Part shown: piece by piece, positions 34,732 to 44,805 of the stretch
Position numbering within the stretch: position 1 is the first letter of the stretch
Layout of the letters: every line of letters starts with the position of its first letter
Source: Methylophilales bacterium HTCC2181
Lineage (GTDB): Bacteria > Pseudomonadota > Gammaproteobacteria > Burkholderiales > Methylophilaceae
Direction: 5' to 3'
NCBI GenBank assembly: GCA_000168995.1
Contig: AAUX01000001.1
Coordinates: 434,001-498,000 of the forward strand
Length of the DNA stretch: 64,000 nucleotides
Program-made: the position numbers and the translations under genes
Notes under the pieces: model-generated
What the model saw: the letters and a program-made list of their open reading frames with translations, nothing else
What the model was told of the DNA's origin: nothing
Databases searched by the model: none

Positions 34732-36824
34732 TAGGTAGATAGCTTAGAGATATTTGCAACACAATTCATCTCTTTATAAAGTTGTATTAAAAGATTATGC
34801 CGATTTTTTTTGATTGCATCGTCATCAGCATTCACCATAATCTTTTCAAAAAATAAATCAATTGGCTCTTTAAGATTTATTAATATGCTTAATGCCCGAT
34901 CATAATCTTTTGCTTTTACAAACTCACGTATCTTCTTGCTTGTTTCATTTAAAGATTTAAAAAGAAACTTTTCTTCATTCTCTATAAGAAGCGAAGGGTC
35001 TATGGTCTCCATGTTGTTGGAGTTATATTTTTTCAATATATTTACTACTCTTTTATTTGCTGATGCTAAATCTTCAGATTGGTTGAGCTGTGAAAATAGC
35101 TTAACTGCATTTGCTCTTTCAAGAATGTTGTCTAGTGTTTTGGGCATTTCACCAGCAACTGCTTCTACTTGCTGTGGTGTGAAACCTTTATCTTTTAAGT
35201 AATTGATTAATCGATCTTGGATGAATGCTGTTAATTCGTTTAGACTTTTTAAGTCAGAATTCGGGTAAAAAGTTTTTAATAACTCATCTAGTTCTAGTGG
35301 GATATTTTTTTCCGCTAAAATTCTAATGAGGCCAATGGCGTTCCTCCTCAGTGCAAAAGGATCCTTAACACCGGTTGGCTTCTCCCCTATAGAAAAAAGG
35401 CTCATCAGTGTCTCTATTTTATCGGCAATGGCCAGCATATCACCCATTTGCTCTCTAGGTAGTTTTCCCCCAGAAAATTTTGGGTTGTAATGATCCTCAA
35501 TGGCATCAGCAAAATCGTTAGCGTGACCCTCATTTAAAGCATAATAGCGACCTATGACTCCCTGCAACTCTGGAAACTCTCCAACCATAAGGCAGAGTAA
35601 GTCAGCTTTTGCGTGCAGTGCTAAATTTTCGAAGTTAGTAACATTTTTTACATTCAATTTTTTTGATATAAATTTCATTATGCTTGCAACTCTTAAAGCT
35701 CGATCATGCTGAGTTCCTAATTTGTTATGGTATGTAATTGACCTTAAATTTTCGGAATATTTTTTTAATGTATATGCCATATCTTTTTTATAAAAAAATT
35801 CAGCATCTGCAAGTCTTGGCCTAATAACTTTTTCGTTACCTTCTATAATGTTAGTTGAGTTTTTTGGATTAATATTTGAGACTATGACAAAGTAGTTTGT
35901 TAGCTCGTCTTGATCATTAAGAATTGGGAAATATTTTTGATTTGATTGCATTGTGAGTATTAAGCATTCTTGGGGAACTTCCAAATACTGATTTTCGAAT
36001 TCACCAATCAAAATATTGGGCATCTCAACCAATGATGTAACTTCTTCTAGTAACTTATCGTCAGTAATGGCTCGAAATTTGTTGTTAATTTTCTTCACAG
36101 CTTCATTTAGATCGGTCTTAATTTTTTCTTTTCTTTTGCTAAATGATGCTATTACTCGACCTTCCGTAAGAAGGACTTTTTCATATAAGCTGGCATCATG
36201 TATTGCAAGAACATCATGCTTTGATTCAAATCTATGCCCATAGGTGTGCATTACAGACTTTAGTCCCATGCATTCTAAGTCGACCAGCTTATCTCCGTAC
36301 ACTGCGAGAATATTTTTTATTGGCCTGACAAAGTTGACAGTTGTCCACCCATCATTGAGTTGATAGCTCATAAGTTTTTTTATCGGTAAATGAGCTAGGC
36401 TATTATTAATAATTTGAGGTAATTCTTCGTAAAGACTTTTCCCATCAAAGCTTTTTTCTAAATATATATTGAATTGACCTTTTTCCTCTACCAGCTCTAG
36501 ATTTTTTATCGCTGATAATCCCTCACCCATGGAATCAAGTTTTTTAATCAATGCGTCCGAGGGTTTATTCTCTTCTCTGAAACCAACTTTAGCTGGCATC
36601 AGCTTTATTTTCCTCTTCTCATTATCACCACTTAACAATACTTGTTTTACTAATACACCTATTCTCCTAGGAGAAGAAAAAGTTTCATATTCTAGGCTTT
36701 CTATTAATTTAAGCTCAAGGATAGATTGTGCAATATTTTTTGCAAATGCTTCGCCTAAATCTTTTTGTGAAAGAGGGGGGAGTTCTTCGGTAACAATTTC
36801 TATTAATAAATTATTTTTTTGCAT
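34731..36824 (-). CDS. glyS: Glycyl-tRNA synthetase beta subunit
   Basis: Together with GlyQ charges tRNA-Gly. 697 residues, full length: [87 protein letters not shown]-terminal anticodon-binding helices. Overlaps glyQ by 14 bases, as expected for a fixed subunit ratio. Confidence 0.97.
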   Translation of the reverse strand: MQKNNLLIEIVTEELPPLSQKDLGEAFAKNIAQSILELKLIESLEYETFSSPRRIGVLVKQVLLSGDNEKRKIKLMPAKVGFREENKPSDALIKKLDSMGEGLSAIKNLELVEEKGQFNIYLEKSFDGKSLYEELPQIINNSLAHLPIKKLMSYQLNDGWTTVNFVRPIKNILAVYGDKLVDLECMGLKSVMHTYGHRFESKHDVLAIHDASLYEKVLLTEGRVIASFSKRKEKIKTDLNEAVKKINNKFRAITDDKLLEEVTSLVEMPNILIGEFENQYLEVPQECLILTMQSNQKYFPILNDQDELTNYFVIVSNINPKNSTNIIEGNEKVIRPRLADAEFFYKKDMAYTLKKYSENLRSITYHNKLGTQHDRALRVASIMKFISKKLNVKNVTNFENLALHAKADLLCLMVGEFPELQGVIGRYYALNEGHANDFADAIEDHYNPKFSGGKLPREQMGDMLAIADKIETLMSLFSIGEKPTGVKDPFALRRNAIGLIRILAEKNIPLELDELLKTFYPNSDLKSLNELTAFIQDRLINYLKDKGFTPQQVEAVAGEMPKTLDNILERANAVKLFSQLNQSEDLASANKRVVNILKKYNSNNMETIDPSLLIENEEKFLFKSLNETSKKIREFVKAKDYDRALSILINLKEPIDLFFEKIMVNADDDAIKKNRHNLLIQLYKEMNCVANISKLST

Positions 36825-37734
36825 TATTTTTCATGGCCTCAATTATTTCGTCGGCATGTTCTGGTTTAGCTAGAGGAAAACCCAACAACATCCTGCTTTT
36901 CAGATATGATTTAGCAACGTCTCTAGATATGTTTCGAATTTTACCAATATATTCTGCTCTTTCTGTGACCCCTATGACACCTCTTGCATCAAGTAGATTA
37001 AATGTGTGAGCCGCTTTCAGCACTTGCTCATATGCAGGCAATGGTAACTGTTCACCTACTAAATTTTGTGCCTGTTTCTCATGCCCATTAAATGATTCTA
37101 GTAAAAATTTAGCATCACTATGCTCAAAATTGTAGGTACTTTGTTCTATTTCATTTTGTAGAAATATATCTCCATAGGTAATATCATCATTCCATTGAAT
37201 GTCATACACGCTATCAACTTTTTGTATATACATTGCTAGTCTTTCTAACCCGTATGTAATTTCGCCGGTTATGGGTTTACATTGAATTCCACCAACTTGT
37301 TGAAAATAGGTGAATTGTGTTACTTCCATACCATTCAACCAGACCTCCCAACCTAATCCCCACGCACCTAAAGTAGGATTCTCCCAATTATCCTCGACCA
37401 ATCGAATATCGTTCTCTTTTAAGTCGAAACCTAGATGGGTAAGTGAACTTAAATATAGATCGACAATATTTTCTGGCGATGGCTTTAATACAACTTGGAA
37501 CTGATAATAATGCTGGAGTCGATTAGGATTTTCTCCATATCTACCATCCTTTGGTCTTCTGCTCGGCTGTACATAAGCCGCTCTCCATGGCTCAGGCCCC
37601 AATGACTTTAAAAAGGTAGCTGTATGTGAGGTACCAGCTCCAACTTCCATATCATAGGGCTGAACTAGAGCACAATTTTGATCAGCCCAGTAAGCCTGCA
37701 ATTTGATGATAATTTCTTGAAAAGTGATTGCCAT
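36811..37734 (-). CDS. glyQ: Glycyl-tRNA synthetase alpha subunit
   Basis: Catalytic class II subunit. 307 residues: [27 protein letters not shown] within the N-terminus, [56 protein letters not shown]. Start ATG 37734 follows a short gap after lnt; first gene of glyQ-glyS-gmhB-plsC. Confidence 0.97.
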   Translation of the reverse strand: MAITFQEIIIKLQAYWADQNCALVQPYDMEVGAGTSHTATFLKSLGPEPWRAAYVQPSRRPKDGRYGENPNRLQHYYQFQVVLKPSPENIVDLYLSSLTHLGFDLKENDIRLVEDNWENPTLGAWGLGWEVWLNGMEVTQFTYFQQVGGIQCKPITGEITYGLERLAMYIQKVDSVYDIQWNDDITYGDIFLQNEIEQSTYNFEHSDAKFLLESFNGHEKQAQNLVGEQLPLPAYEQVLKAAHTFNLLDARGVIGVTERAEYIGKIRNISRDVAKSYLKSRMLLGFPLAKPEHADEIIEAMKNNAKK

Positions 37735-37793
37735 ATTTTTTTTATTTCATAGGTAACGGTGCATTTTACTGTTTTTTTAACCCACATCAAAGG

Positions 37794-39275
37794 CTAGAAC
37801 CTACTATTTTTCCTTTTTACAAAACAAATAATTAATAGTAATCCACATAAGATAACTATTGGATAATTTCCATATCTAATATAAAAAGTAGAACCCTCAT
37901 AGCCTTGAGCATAACCATTCAAAACTCCTTCTTTAAAAAGTTGTAACTCATCGAGAACTTTACCTTTGGGTGAAATGATTGCGGTAGCGCCTGTGTTGGT
38001 TGATCTCAACATCATCCTCCCTGTTTCTAATGCGCGTCCTTGAGCGATTTGAAGGTGTTGTTTTGATGCAATAGATTGCCCATACCAAGCATCATTACTA
38101 AGATTTACTAAAATATTAGCATCGGGAAGAGGTTTAGTGATTTCGTAACCAAACACATCTTCATAGCAAATATTAATAGCTAACCTAATACCATTGTGGA
38201 GGAATGGCTCTTGAAATCTAGGGCCTTTTGACAAATCACTAAAAGGAATATTTAGCCAATTTTGATAAATAAATTTTAAGAAAAATTTGAATGGTATAAA
38301 TTCACCAAAAGGTACAAGATGAAATTTTTGGTAGCGTTGCTCCCCATTTTTTCCTATAGATACCGCGCTATTGAAGTATTTATCATTAGTTTTTTCAATG
38401 GCTCCTATAATTACATCTCCTTCAACTTTCCTTGCATGGTCATGTAACCTTTTTTTAAAGCTTGAAGGAAGATTTTGAAAAAGCAGAGGTATTGATGTCT
38501 CTGGAAGAATGATAAGTGAATTGGAGCTGCGCTCAATTAGTTCGATGTATTTTTTTAAACTTTGATTTACTAAGGCTTTATCCCATTTTTCATCTTGAGT
38601 AATATTTCCCTGAATCAAACTTACTGAAAAAGGTTCTTTAAAGGGTTGTGTCCATTCAATCTTATGAAAGTAGTGCCCACCCAACCAAATAAGAGTAAGA
38701 GAAAAAAAGCTTATGAGTTTAAGGGATTTTCGATGGTTTGAAATTATTGTGAATAAAAGTGTTGCTGATAAGAAAACTAGAAACGTTACTCCATGCACTC
38801 CAGTAATCGGAAAGTATCCAGCTAATGGGCTATCAGGTAATTGACTATAACCATATGATAGCCATGGAAAGCCAGTGAATATAAAGCTTCTAAGCCATTC
38901 TACCAATGTAAATAGAGCAGGAAGAACAATAATTGACATTCGGTGACTTACCCATGCAAGAGGAAGAAAGAATATGGATAAAAATAAACAAAATAGCAGT
39001 GTTGAAAATGCAGCAAGTATAGTTGGCATCTGCCCAAAAATATTTAGGCTAATAAATATCCAATGTACACCCCCTAGAAAAAAACCTAAGCCAAAGAGAA
39101 TGCTTGATGTAAAAAGTGTACGAGAATGCTGATGTAGATATAAAAATAATAATATTGTCAGTATCGGAACGATATAAACATTAAAAGGGGAAAATCCAAA
39201 TACAGAAATTAATCCGGTGAGAAAGGTTAAAGCGTATATGAAATTTTGTTTTAGTTTCGGTGTACAACTAATCAT
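37794..39275 (-). CDS. lnt: Apolipoprotein N-acyltransferase
   Basis: Adds the third acyl chain to lipoproteins in the inner membrane. 493 residues: eight or so N-terminal helices, then a nitrilase domain with catalytic Glu in ILPETSIPLLF, Lys in FHLVPFGEFIP neighbourhood and Cys in AINICYEDVFG, and LVNLSNDAWYG. Needed for export of LolB and MlaA, also coded here. Confidence 0.95.
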   Translation of the reverse strand: MISCTPKLKQNFIYALTFLTGLISVFGFSPFNVYIVPILTILLFLYLHQHSRTLFTSSILFGLGFFLGGVHWIFISLNIFGQMPTILAAFSTLLFCLFLSIFFLPLAWVSHRMSIIVLPALFTLVEWLRSFIFTGFPWLSYGYSQLPDSPLAGYFPITGVHGVTFLVFLSATLLFTIISNHRKSLKLISFFSLTLIWLGGHYFHKIEWTQPFKEPFSVSLIQGNITQDEKWDKALVNQSLKKYIELIERSSNSLIILPETSIPLLFQNLPSSFKKRLHDHARKVEGDVIIGAIEKTNDKYFNSAVSIGKNGEQRYQKFHLVPFGEFIPFKFFLKFIYQNWLNIPFSDLSKGPRFQEPFLHNGIRLAINICYEDVFGYEITKPLPDANILVNLSNDAWYGQSIASKQHLQIAQGRALETGRMMLRSTNTGATAIISPKGKVLDELQLFKEGVLNGYAQGYEGSTFYIRYGNYPIVILCGLLLIICFVKRKNSRF

Positions 39276-39313
39276 GCATTAATTGTACATCGATATTTTA
39301 TGGGAAGAAAAAA

Positions 39314-39721
39314 TTAAAAGAGCGTATCGGGCTTTTTAACTTCGTATTTTTTTCCTTCGATTACGGCGGCTTCATCAACTTCGTTCATGAATACTACTTC
39401 CTCAACAAAACCATCAATGATATCAAGCTCGGTGGTAGGAAAGTATTTACCAGTCTCATCTGTATTGAGATTGTGATAATACCAAGTACTGGCTATAACT
39501 TCTCGCGATGACTTCATTTTAATATCTATTTTTTTTGCAGGCTCACCGATAATGTTTATTATTTCCTCTGTGGTAAGTAAACCTATTATCTCTACAAACT
39601 CCCAGTAAGGGGTTGGTACTTCGGTTACCAAAGCAGGTGGATTATCAGAATGTTTTTCTTCATGATGTGCTGCAAAAACTGAGGTTGAAAAAATCAACAA
39701 CAATGCAAATATATTTTTCAT
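39314..39721 (-). CDS. Exported protein with BamE/SmpA-like pattern, unknown
   Basis: 135 residues with signal peptide (IFALLLIFSTSVFA, cut before AHH). The mature part reads LTTEEIINIIGEPAKKIDI, STWYYHNL, TELDIIDGFVEEVVF, a succession (helix, G-P, W-Y, two strands) typical of the SmpA/OmlA/BamE fold, but it has no lipobox. It interrupts the usual corC-lnt pair; 58 bases after corC. Function unknown. Confidence 0.6.
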   Translation of the reverse strand: MKNIFALLLIFSTSVFAAHHEEKHSDNPPALVTEVPTPYWEFVEIIGLLTTEEIINIIGEPAKKIDIKMKSSREVIASTWYYHNLNTDETGKYFPTTELDIIDGFVEEVVFMNEVDEAAVIEGKKYEVKKPDTLF

Positions 39722-39779
39722 AGTCTATTATCCTTTTAAAAAGATAGGAGTGCTTATCTACAATTTAAGTTCAATAAAC

Positions 39780-40607
39780 CTAAGCTTTATCTTGTGGAAG
39801 ATTTACGTACACCATTAATGTATGAATTTGCCTGCTATCTGCTCTTAAAATTGTTATATCAAAACCGTCGAAAGTAATTTTTTCATCTTTTTCTGGTAGG
39901 TAACCAAATTTGTTTGTAATTAAACCACCTACTGTTGTAAATTCTTCATCCATATATTCTGTTGCAAAAAAAGCATTAAAATCTTCAATTTCTGTTGCCG
40001 CCTTAATTCTAAATTTTCCTGATTTCTCCTCAATGATATTGTCTTCAGTTTCATCATAGTCATACTCATCTTCAATGTCCCCAACTATTTGTTCAAGCAC
40101 ATCTTCAATGGTTACCATTCCTGATACTCCTCCATATTCATCGACTACAATTGCAATATGATTCCTATTCTTTTTAAAGTCTTTTAATAAGACGTTTAAT
40201 CTTTTAGATTCAGGAACAAAAATAGCGAGCCTCAATTTATCACGTAGCTCAAAATCTTGCCCATCATGGTAATTTAATAGATCTTTTGCAAGAAGTATGC
40301 CAATAACATCATTCATACTTCCTTCTATTACAGGGAAGCGTGAGTGAGCTGTTTCAATAACGAATGGAATAAATTCTTCAGGTTTTTTAGAGATATCAAT
40401 AAAATCCATTTGTGATCTTGGGATCATAATATCTCTGACCTGCATTTCTGAGACATTTAAAACTCCTTCAAGCATCATTAAAGAGTCAGCGTCTAACATA
40501 TGCTTATCAAAGGCTTGCTTTAAAATATCACCTAGATGCTCTTTGTCTTTTGGCCTAATAAGGAGATTTCTGATCTTTCTAACAATCTTTGATTTTTTTT
40601 TATTCAT
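39780..40607 (-). CDS. corC: CorC-type CBS-domain protein (HlyC/CorC family, YbeX)
   Basis: Cytoplasmic protein linked with magnesium/cobalt efflux and ribosome homeostasis. 275 residues: MLEGVLNVSEMQVRDIMIPRSQM, two CBS domains (about 65-185, VIGILLAKDLL, NHIAIVVDEYGGVSGMVTIED), LEQIVGDIEDEYD, then the C-terminal CorC_HlyC domain. Lacks the DUF21 membrane part, as usual. Overlaps ybeY by eight bases. Confidence 0.94.
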   Translation of the reverse strand: MNKKKSKIVRKIRNLLIRPKDKEHLGDILKQAFDKHMLDADSLMMLEGVLNVSEMQVRDIMIPRSQMDFIDISKKPEEFIPFVIETAHSRFPVIEGSMNDVIGILLAKDLLNYHDGQDFELRDKLRLAIFVPESKRLNVLLKDFKKNRNHIAIVVDEYGGVSGMVTIEDVLEQIVGDIEDEYDYDETEDNIIEEKSGKFRIKAATEIEDFNAFFATEYMDEEFTTVGGLITNKFGYLPEKDEKITFDGFDITILRADSRQIHTLMVYVNLPQDKA

Positions 40608-41061
40608 TTGGAATCATTATATTGGAGTTATATGGATTTTTAATACCTAATTTTTCAAGCAATAGAATTTCTTTTTTTTCCATAGCGTCAGCATCATCCT
40701 CATTCTCATGGTCTAATCCCATTAGATGAAGGCAACCATGAATAAGTAAATGAGCATAATGATCATGTATTTTTTTTCTTTGTATTCGTGCTTCTTTTTT
40801 TACAATCGCATGGCAAAGCACCAGATCCCCTATGATTGGTTTATCTTCTATTTGAAAAGATAAAACATTGGTTGCCTTATTCAGATTTCGATAACTATTA
40901 TTGAGATTTTTTGACTCACTTTCACCGACCAACCTAATGGTTAATGTGAGGTTACAATCTTTAAATACTGAAAGCCACTGGTAACAATTTTTTTTTGACA
41001 GGTATTTTCGTTGGTGGACTGTATCTTGTATTGTGATGTCATGTACCATAGGGCTATTCAA
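40600..41061 (-). CDS. ybeY: Endoribonuclease YbeY
   Basis: Zinc RNase for 16S rRNA 3' maturation and ribosome quality control. 153 residues: TNVLSFQIEDKPIIGDLVLC, LLIHGCLHLMGLDHENEDDA with the three zinc histidines. Overlaps phoH by four bases (ATGA). Confidence 0.95.
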   Translation of the reverse strand: MNSPMVHDITIQDTVHQRKYLSKKNCYQWLSVFKDCNLTLTIRLVGESESKNLNNSYRNLNKATNVLSFQIEDKPIIGDLVLCHAIVKKEARIQRKKIHDHYAHLLIHGCLHLMGLDHENEDDADAMEKKEILLLEKLGIKNPYNSNIMIPNE

Positions 41062-41999
41062 ATTTCATGTTCTTGATATTTCTCGTAGGCGTTAACAATT
41101 TTTTGCACAAGCGGATGACGAACAACATCTTCTGATTTAAATTGATTGAATGTAATGCCTTTAATATTTTGAAGTATTTTTTGGATTTCAATTAAGCCAC
41201 TTTTCTGTCCCTTTGCTAAATCTATTTGAGTCACATCCCCAGTAACAACTGCCTTGGTGCCAAAGCCTATTCTTGTAAGAAACATTTTCATTTGCTCAGG
41301 AGTTGTATTCTGCGCTTCATCTAAAATTATAAAGCTCTGATTTAATGTTCTTCCTCTCATGTAAGCTAAAGGAGCGACTTCTAGAATGCCTTTTTCAAAA
41401 AGTTTTGTAACATTATCATATCCAGCTAGATCATATAAAGCATCATACAAGGGCCTTAAATAAGGGTCTACCTTTTGAGCAAGGTCACCGGGAAGAAAGC
41501 CAAGTCTTTCCCCAGCCTCTACTGCGGGACGAACCAATACTATTCTTTTAACTTTCTCCCTATTAAGAGCATCTACGGCTGAAGCAACAGCTAGGTAAGT
41601 CTTCCCAGTACCAGCTGGGCCAATTCCAAAATTAATATCATTAGCTTGTATATTTCTTAAATAATCTATCTGCTTTGGGGTCCTTCCCTGCAGATCACTT
41701 TTTTTGGTAAGCAAGTCAGGAGATTGGTTTGTTGCTGACGAAATCCTACTAACTTCAATAAGACTTAGCTGAATATCTTCAGCGCTTATTGAGCGTGACG
41801 ACCTTAAGGACAAACTTTCAATAAGCTGTGACGCAAGCTCTACATCTCCCTGTTTTCCTTTTAATTGAAAATTGGGCCCTCTGCGTTGTATTTGAATATC
41901 AAATCCATTAGCAATTTGTTTAATATTTTCATCCAACACGCCACACAAGTTTGCTAAGTTTTTATTATTTTGATCCGATAATGTAATCGTTAATTCCAT
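41058..41999 (-). CDS. ybeZ: PhoH-family ATPase (YbeZ)
   Basis: ATPase that works with YbeY. 313 residues: N-terminal KH-like part, FGIGPAGTGKTYLAVASAVD (Walker A), RLGFLPGDLAQKVDPYLRPLYDAL, YMRGRTLNQSFIILDEAQNTT, GFGTKAVVTGDVTQIDL. Touches the miaB stop by one base. Confidence 0.95.
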   Translation of the reverse strand: MELTITLSDQNNKNLANLCGVLDENIKQIANGFDIQIQRRGPNFQLKGKQGDVELASQLIESLSLRSSRSISAEDIQLSLIEVSRISSATNQSPDLLTKKSDLQGRTPKQIDYLRNIQANDINFGIGPAGTGKTYLAVASAVDALNREKVKRIVLVRPAVEAGERLGFLPGDLAQKVDPYLRPLYDALYDLAGYDNVTKLFEKGILEVAPLAYMRGRTLNQSFIILDEAQNTTPEQMKMFLTRIGFGTKAVVTGDVTQIDLAKGQKSGLIEIQKILQNIKGITFNQFKSEDVVRHPLVQKIVNAYEKYQEHEI

Positions 42000-43333
42000 T
42001 ATGAAATGATAATTCCCTCTAAATTTTTCTCACTTATTGCTTTAATTTTGACATTCACAAATTTATTTAGGATTTCAGAGCTTCCATCAACTTCGATCAC
42101 ACGATTATTATCGGTTTTACCAAGAAAGATACCTGCCTTTCTTTTTGACTCACGATCGATCAAAATTCTTTGCTTGGTACCAATCATATTAAGCGTATGT
42201 TTTTTCCCTTGGATAATATTCATATCTTGAAATTCTCTCAACCTTGATTCTTTTTTTTCTTTTGAAATATTATCTTTTATAAAAGATGCTGGAGTTCCTG
42301 GGCGGGGGCTATAAAGAAAGCTAAAACTATAATCAAAATTAACTTCTTCCATTATTTTTTTTGTCTGATTAAATTCTTCATCAGTTTCATTTGGAAAGCC
42401 AATAATGAAATCTGATGTGAGGGAAATTTCCGGACATACTTTTTTAAGTTTTTTGATAATTGATTTATATTCTAAAACTGTATAGTTTCTTTTCATAGCA
42501 GATAGAACTCGATCTGAACCGGATTGAATAGGCAGGTGAAATTGTTTGGAAAGCTTATTAATCTTTCCAAAGCAAGCAATAAGCTCTTCGGTCATTTCAT
42601 TTGGGTGGCTAGTGGTGAATCTAATTCTTTTGACTTCATTAATTTCCGCAACATACTCTAAGAGAGTTGCGAAATCACACACGCCATTATGTTGTGACTG
42701 CCCTCTATAAGCATTTACATTTTGTCCCAATAAAGTAATTTCTTGCACACCTATCATAGTAAGCTCTATTATTTCATCGAGGATATCATCAAGTGGGCGA
42801 GATATCTCCTCCCCCCTTGTATAAGGCACTACACAAAATGAGCAATATTTACTGCATCCTTCCATAATGGAAACGGAAGCAGACGGACCTTTAAACTGAG
42901 TAATAGGAAGACTGTCAAACTTTTCAATCTCGGGAAATGTTATGTCTATTTGAGGTGTACCAAGCAACTCCCTTTTTTTTAGCAAGCTAGGAAGTCGATG
43001 GAGTGTTTGGGGGCCAAATACTAAGTCAACATAAGGGGCTCTTTTGATAATATTTTCTCCTTCCTGGCTGGCAACACAGCCACCCACGGCAATACGTATA
43101 TTGGGATTATTCTCCTTAAGCTTACGGTATCTGCCTAAATCACTATAAACCTTAACCTCCGCTCTTTCTCTTATTGAGCAGGTGTTCAAAATTATTATGT
43201 CAGCATGATCAGGTGACTCAGTTAAAGATATTTTGCTACTTTCTTTAAGAACGTCTACAATTTTTTCAGAATCATATTCATTCATTTGGCAGCCAAATGT
43301 TTTGATAAAAAGTTGTTTTGTCATGCAGCTCAC
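41999..43333 (-). CDS. miaB: tRNA-2-methylthio-N6-dimethylallyladenosine synthase
   Basis: Radical SAM enzyme that methylthiolates i6A37 in tRNAs reading U-starting codons. 444 residues: FIKTFGCQMNEYDSEKI, LNTCSIRERAE, GGCVASQEG (the three Cys of the auxiliary cluster), MEGCSKYCSFCVVPYTRG (radical SAM CxxxCxxC), C-terminal TRAM domain. First gene of the miaB-phoH-ybeY-corC series; divergent from cysG. Confidence 0.97.
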   Translation of the reverse strand: MSCMTKQLFIKTFGCQMNEYDSEKIVDVLKESSKISLTESPDHADIIILNTCSIRERAEVKVYSDLGRYRKLKENNPNIRIAVGGCVASQEGENIIKRAPYVDLVFGPQTLHRLPSLLKKRELLGTPQIDITFPEIEKFDSLPITQFKGPSASVSIMEGCSKYCSFCVVPYTRGEEISRPLDDILDEIIELTMIGVQEITLLGQNVNAYRGQSQHNGVCDFATLLEYVAEINEVKRIRFTTSHPNEMTEELIACFGKINKLSKQFHLPIQSGSDRVLSAMKRNYTVLEYKSIIKKLKKVCPEISLTSDFIIGFPNETDEEFNQTKKIMEEVNFDYSFSFLYSPRPGTPASFIKDNISKEKKESRLREFQDMNIIQGKKHTLNMIGTKQRILIDRESKRKAGIFLGKTDNNRVIEVDGSSEILNKFVNVKIKAISEKNLEGIIIS

Positions 43334-43427
43334 TAATCCTTAGTAGTTGAGTTCATTATAACTTTTTTTAGCATAAAACTTATAGCAACCTGTATGTATA
43401 AGCCTTTTAATGAGTTAATATTTTGAA

Positions 43428-44804
43428 ATGGAAAATTTCCCCATTTTTATAAATATTGAGCAAAAGCACGTCACTATTTTTGGCGGGGGCGATATTGCTT
43501 TAAGGAAGGCGATCCTGCTGATAAAAGCGAGGCCAATTTTGATGGTTATTGCAAAAGAATTTTCAGATGAGTTTATGAATTTTATAATTAAAAATAACGT
43601 AATATTCATTCAAAAATCTTACGAACCTTCCGATATAAGCTCTCAAACGTTAATTATTGCGGCAACTGATGATAAAAAAGTGAATAAAAGTATTTCAAAA
43701 ATTTCCCAAATCAATCGAATTCCAGTCAATGTGGTAGATCAGCCTGATTTATGTAGCTTTACTATGGGCTCTATTGTAGAAAGAGATGCTTTGGTGATTT
43801 CAATTTCAAGCGGAGGAAAAGCCCCTGTTCTTGCAAGAATGATTCGAGAGTCATTAGAAATAACCTTGCCATCGTATTATTCCAAGTTAGTCAATTTTGC
43901 GGGAAGCATGAGAAGTTTAGTCCAAAAAAAAATTAAGCAAATAGAAAAAAGAAGGGAGTTTTGGGAGTATTTTTTTGAAGATACTCTTATTCAGAAAATT
44001 GCTAATAGCAAAAAAGCATTTATCCCAGAAGATATTGACGAATTAGTAAGTCGCAGACTAAAGAAGCATGATGGCGAGGTCTATTTGGTAGGAGCAGGAC
44101 CTGGAGATAAAGATCTTTTGACTCTAAGGGCTTTACAGTTGATGCAGAAGTGTGATGTTTGTATTTATGACAACTTAGTATCAAGTGACGTACTAGAGCT
44201 GGTAAGAAGGGATGCGGATATGATCTATGCCGGAAAGAAAAGGGATCAGCATACTTTAGAGCAGTCAACAATCAATGGCTTACTTATTGAATTAGCTTTG
44301 AGTGGTAAGAGGGTGCTTAGGCTGAAAGGTGGAGATCCATTTATATTTGGTAGGGGGGGTGAGGAAATTGAAGGTCTGATGGAGCAGGGTATATCTTTTC
44401 AGGTGGTCCCAGGAATATCTGCAGCAAATGGTGTTTCATCTTACTCAGGCATCCCCCTAACTCATAGAGACCATGCGCAGAGTTGTCTCTTTTTGACAGG
44501 ACATTTCAAGGATGGTGTAATTGATTTTGATTGGCCAAAACTTATTGTAGAGAAGCAGACGCTAGTTATCTACATGGGATTATTAAGCCTTAAAGAGGTG
44601 AAAACAAATCTTATTAAATACGGAATGAATAAAGGTATGCCAGTTGCAGTAATTCAAAGCGGAACTACACACAACCAAAAAGTAGTTATTGGTGAGCTAC
44701 GCAATATTAGTTCGAAAGTAAATCAAGCAAGGTTAAAGTCTCCTGCTCTTATTATTATTGGTAGTGTTGTGAGCCTTAGAAAAGGCTTAAGTTGGTTTGG
44801 CTAG
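43428..44804 (+). CDS. cysG: Siroheme synthase (trifunctional)
   Basis: Makes siroheme from uroporphyrinogen III for sulfite reductase. 458 residues: N-terminal dehydrogenase/ferrochelatase part (VTIFGGGDIALRKAILL, SIVERDALVISISSGGKAPVLAR) and C-terminal methyltransferase from about 215 (VYLVGAGPGDKDLLTLRAL, RLKGGDPFIFGRGGEEIEGL, VVPGISAANGVSSYSGIPLTHR). Single gene, one base from the converging envZ stop. Implies assimilatory sulfate or nitrite reduction. Confidence 0.96.
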   Translation: MENFPIFINIEQKHVTIFGGGDIALRKAILLIKARPILMVIAKEFSDEFMNFIIKNNVIFIQKSYEPSDISSQTLIIAATDDKKVNKSISKISQINRIPVNVVDQPDLCSFTMGSIVERDALVISISSGGKAPVLARMIRESLEITLPSYYSKLVNFAGSMRSLVQKKIKQIEKRREFWEYFFEDTLIQKIANSKKAFIPEDIDELVSRRLKKHDGEVYLVGAGPGDKDLLTLRALQLMQKCDVCIYDNLVSSDVLELVRRDADMIYAGKKRDQHTLEQSTINGLLIELALSGKRVLRLKGGDPFIFGRGGEEIEGLMEQGISFQVVPGISAANGVSSYSGIPLTHRDHAQSCLFLTGHFKDGVIDFDWPKLIVEKQTLVIYMGLLSLKEVKTNLIKYGMNKGMPVAVIQSGTTHNQKVVIGELRNISSKVNQARLKSPALIIIGSVVSLRKGLSWFG

Positions 44805-44805
44805 T

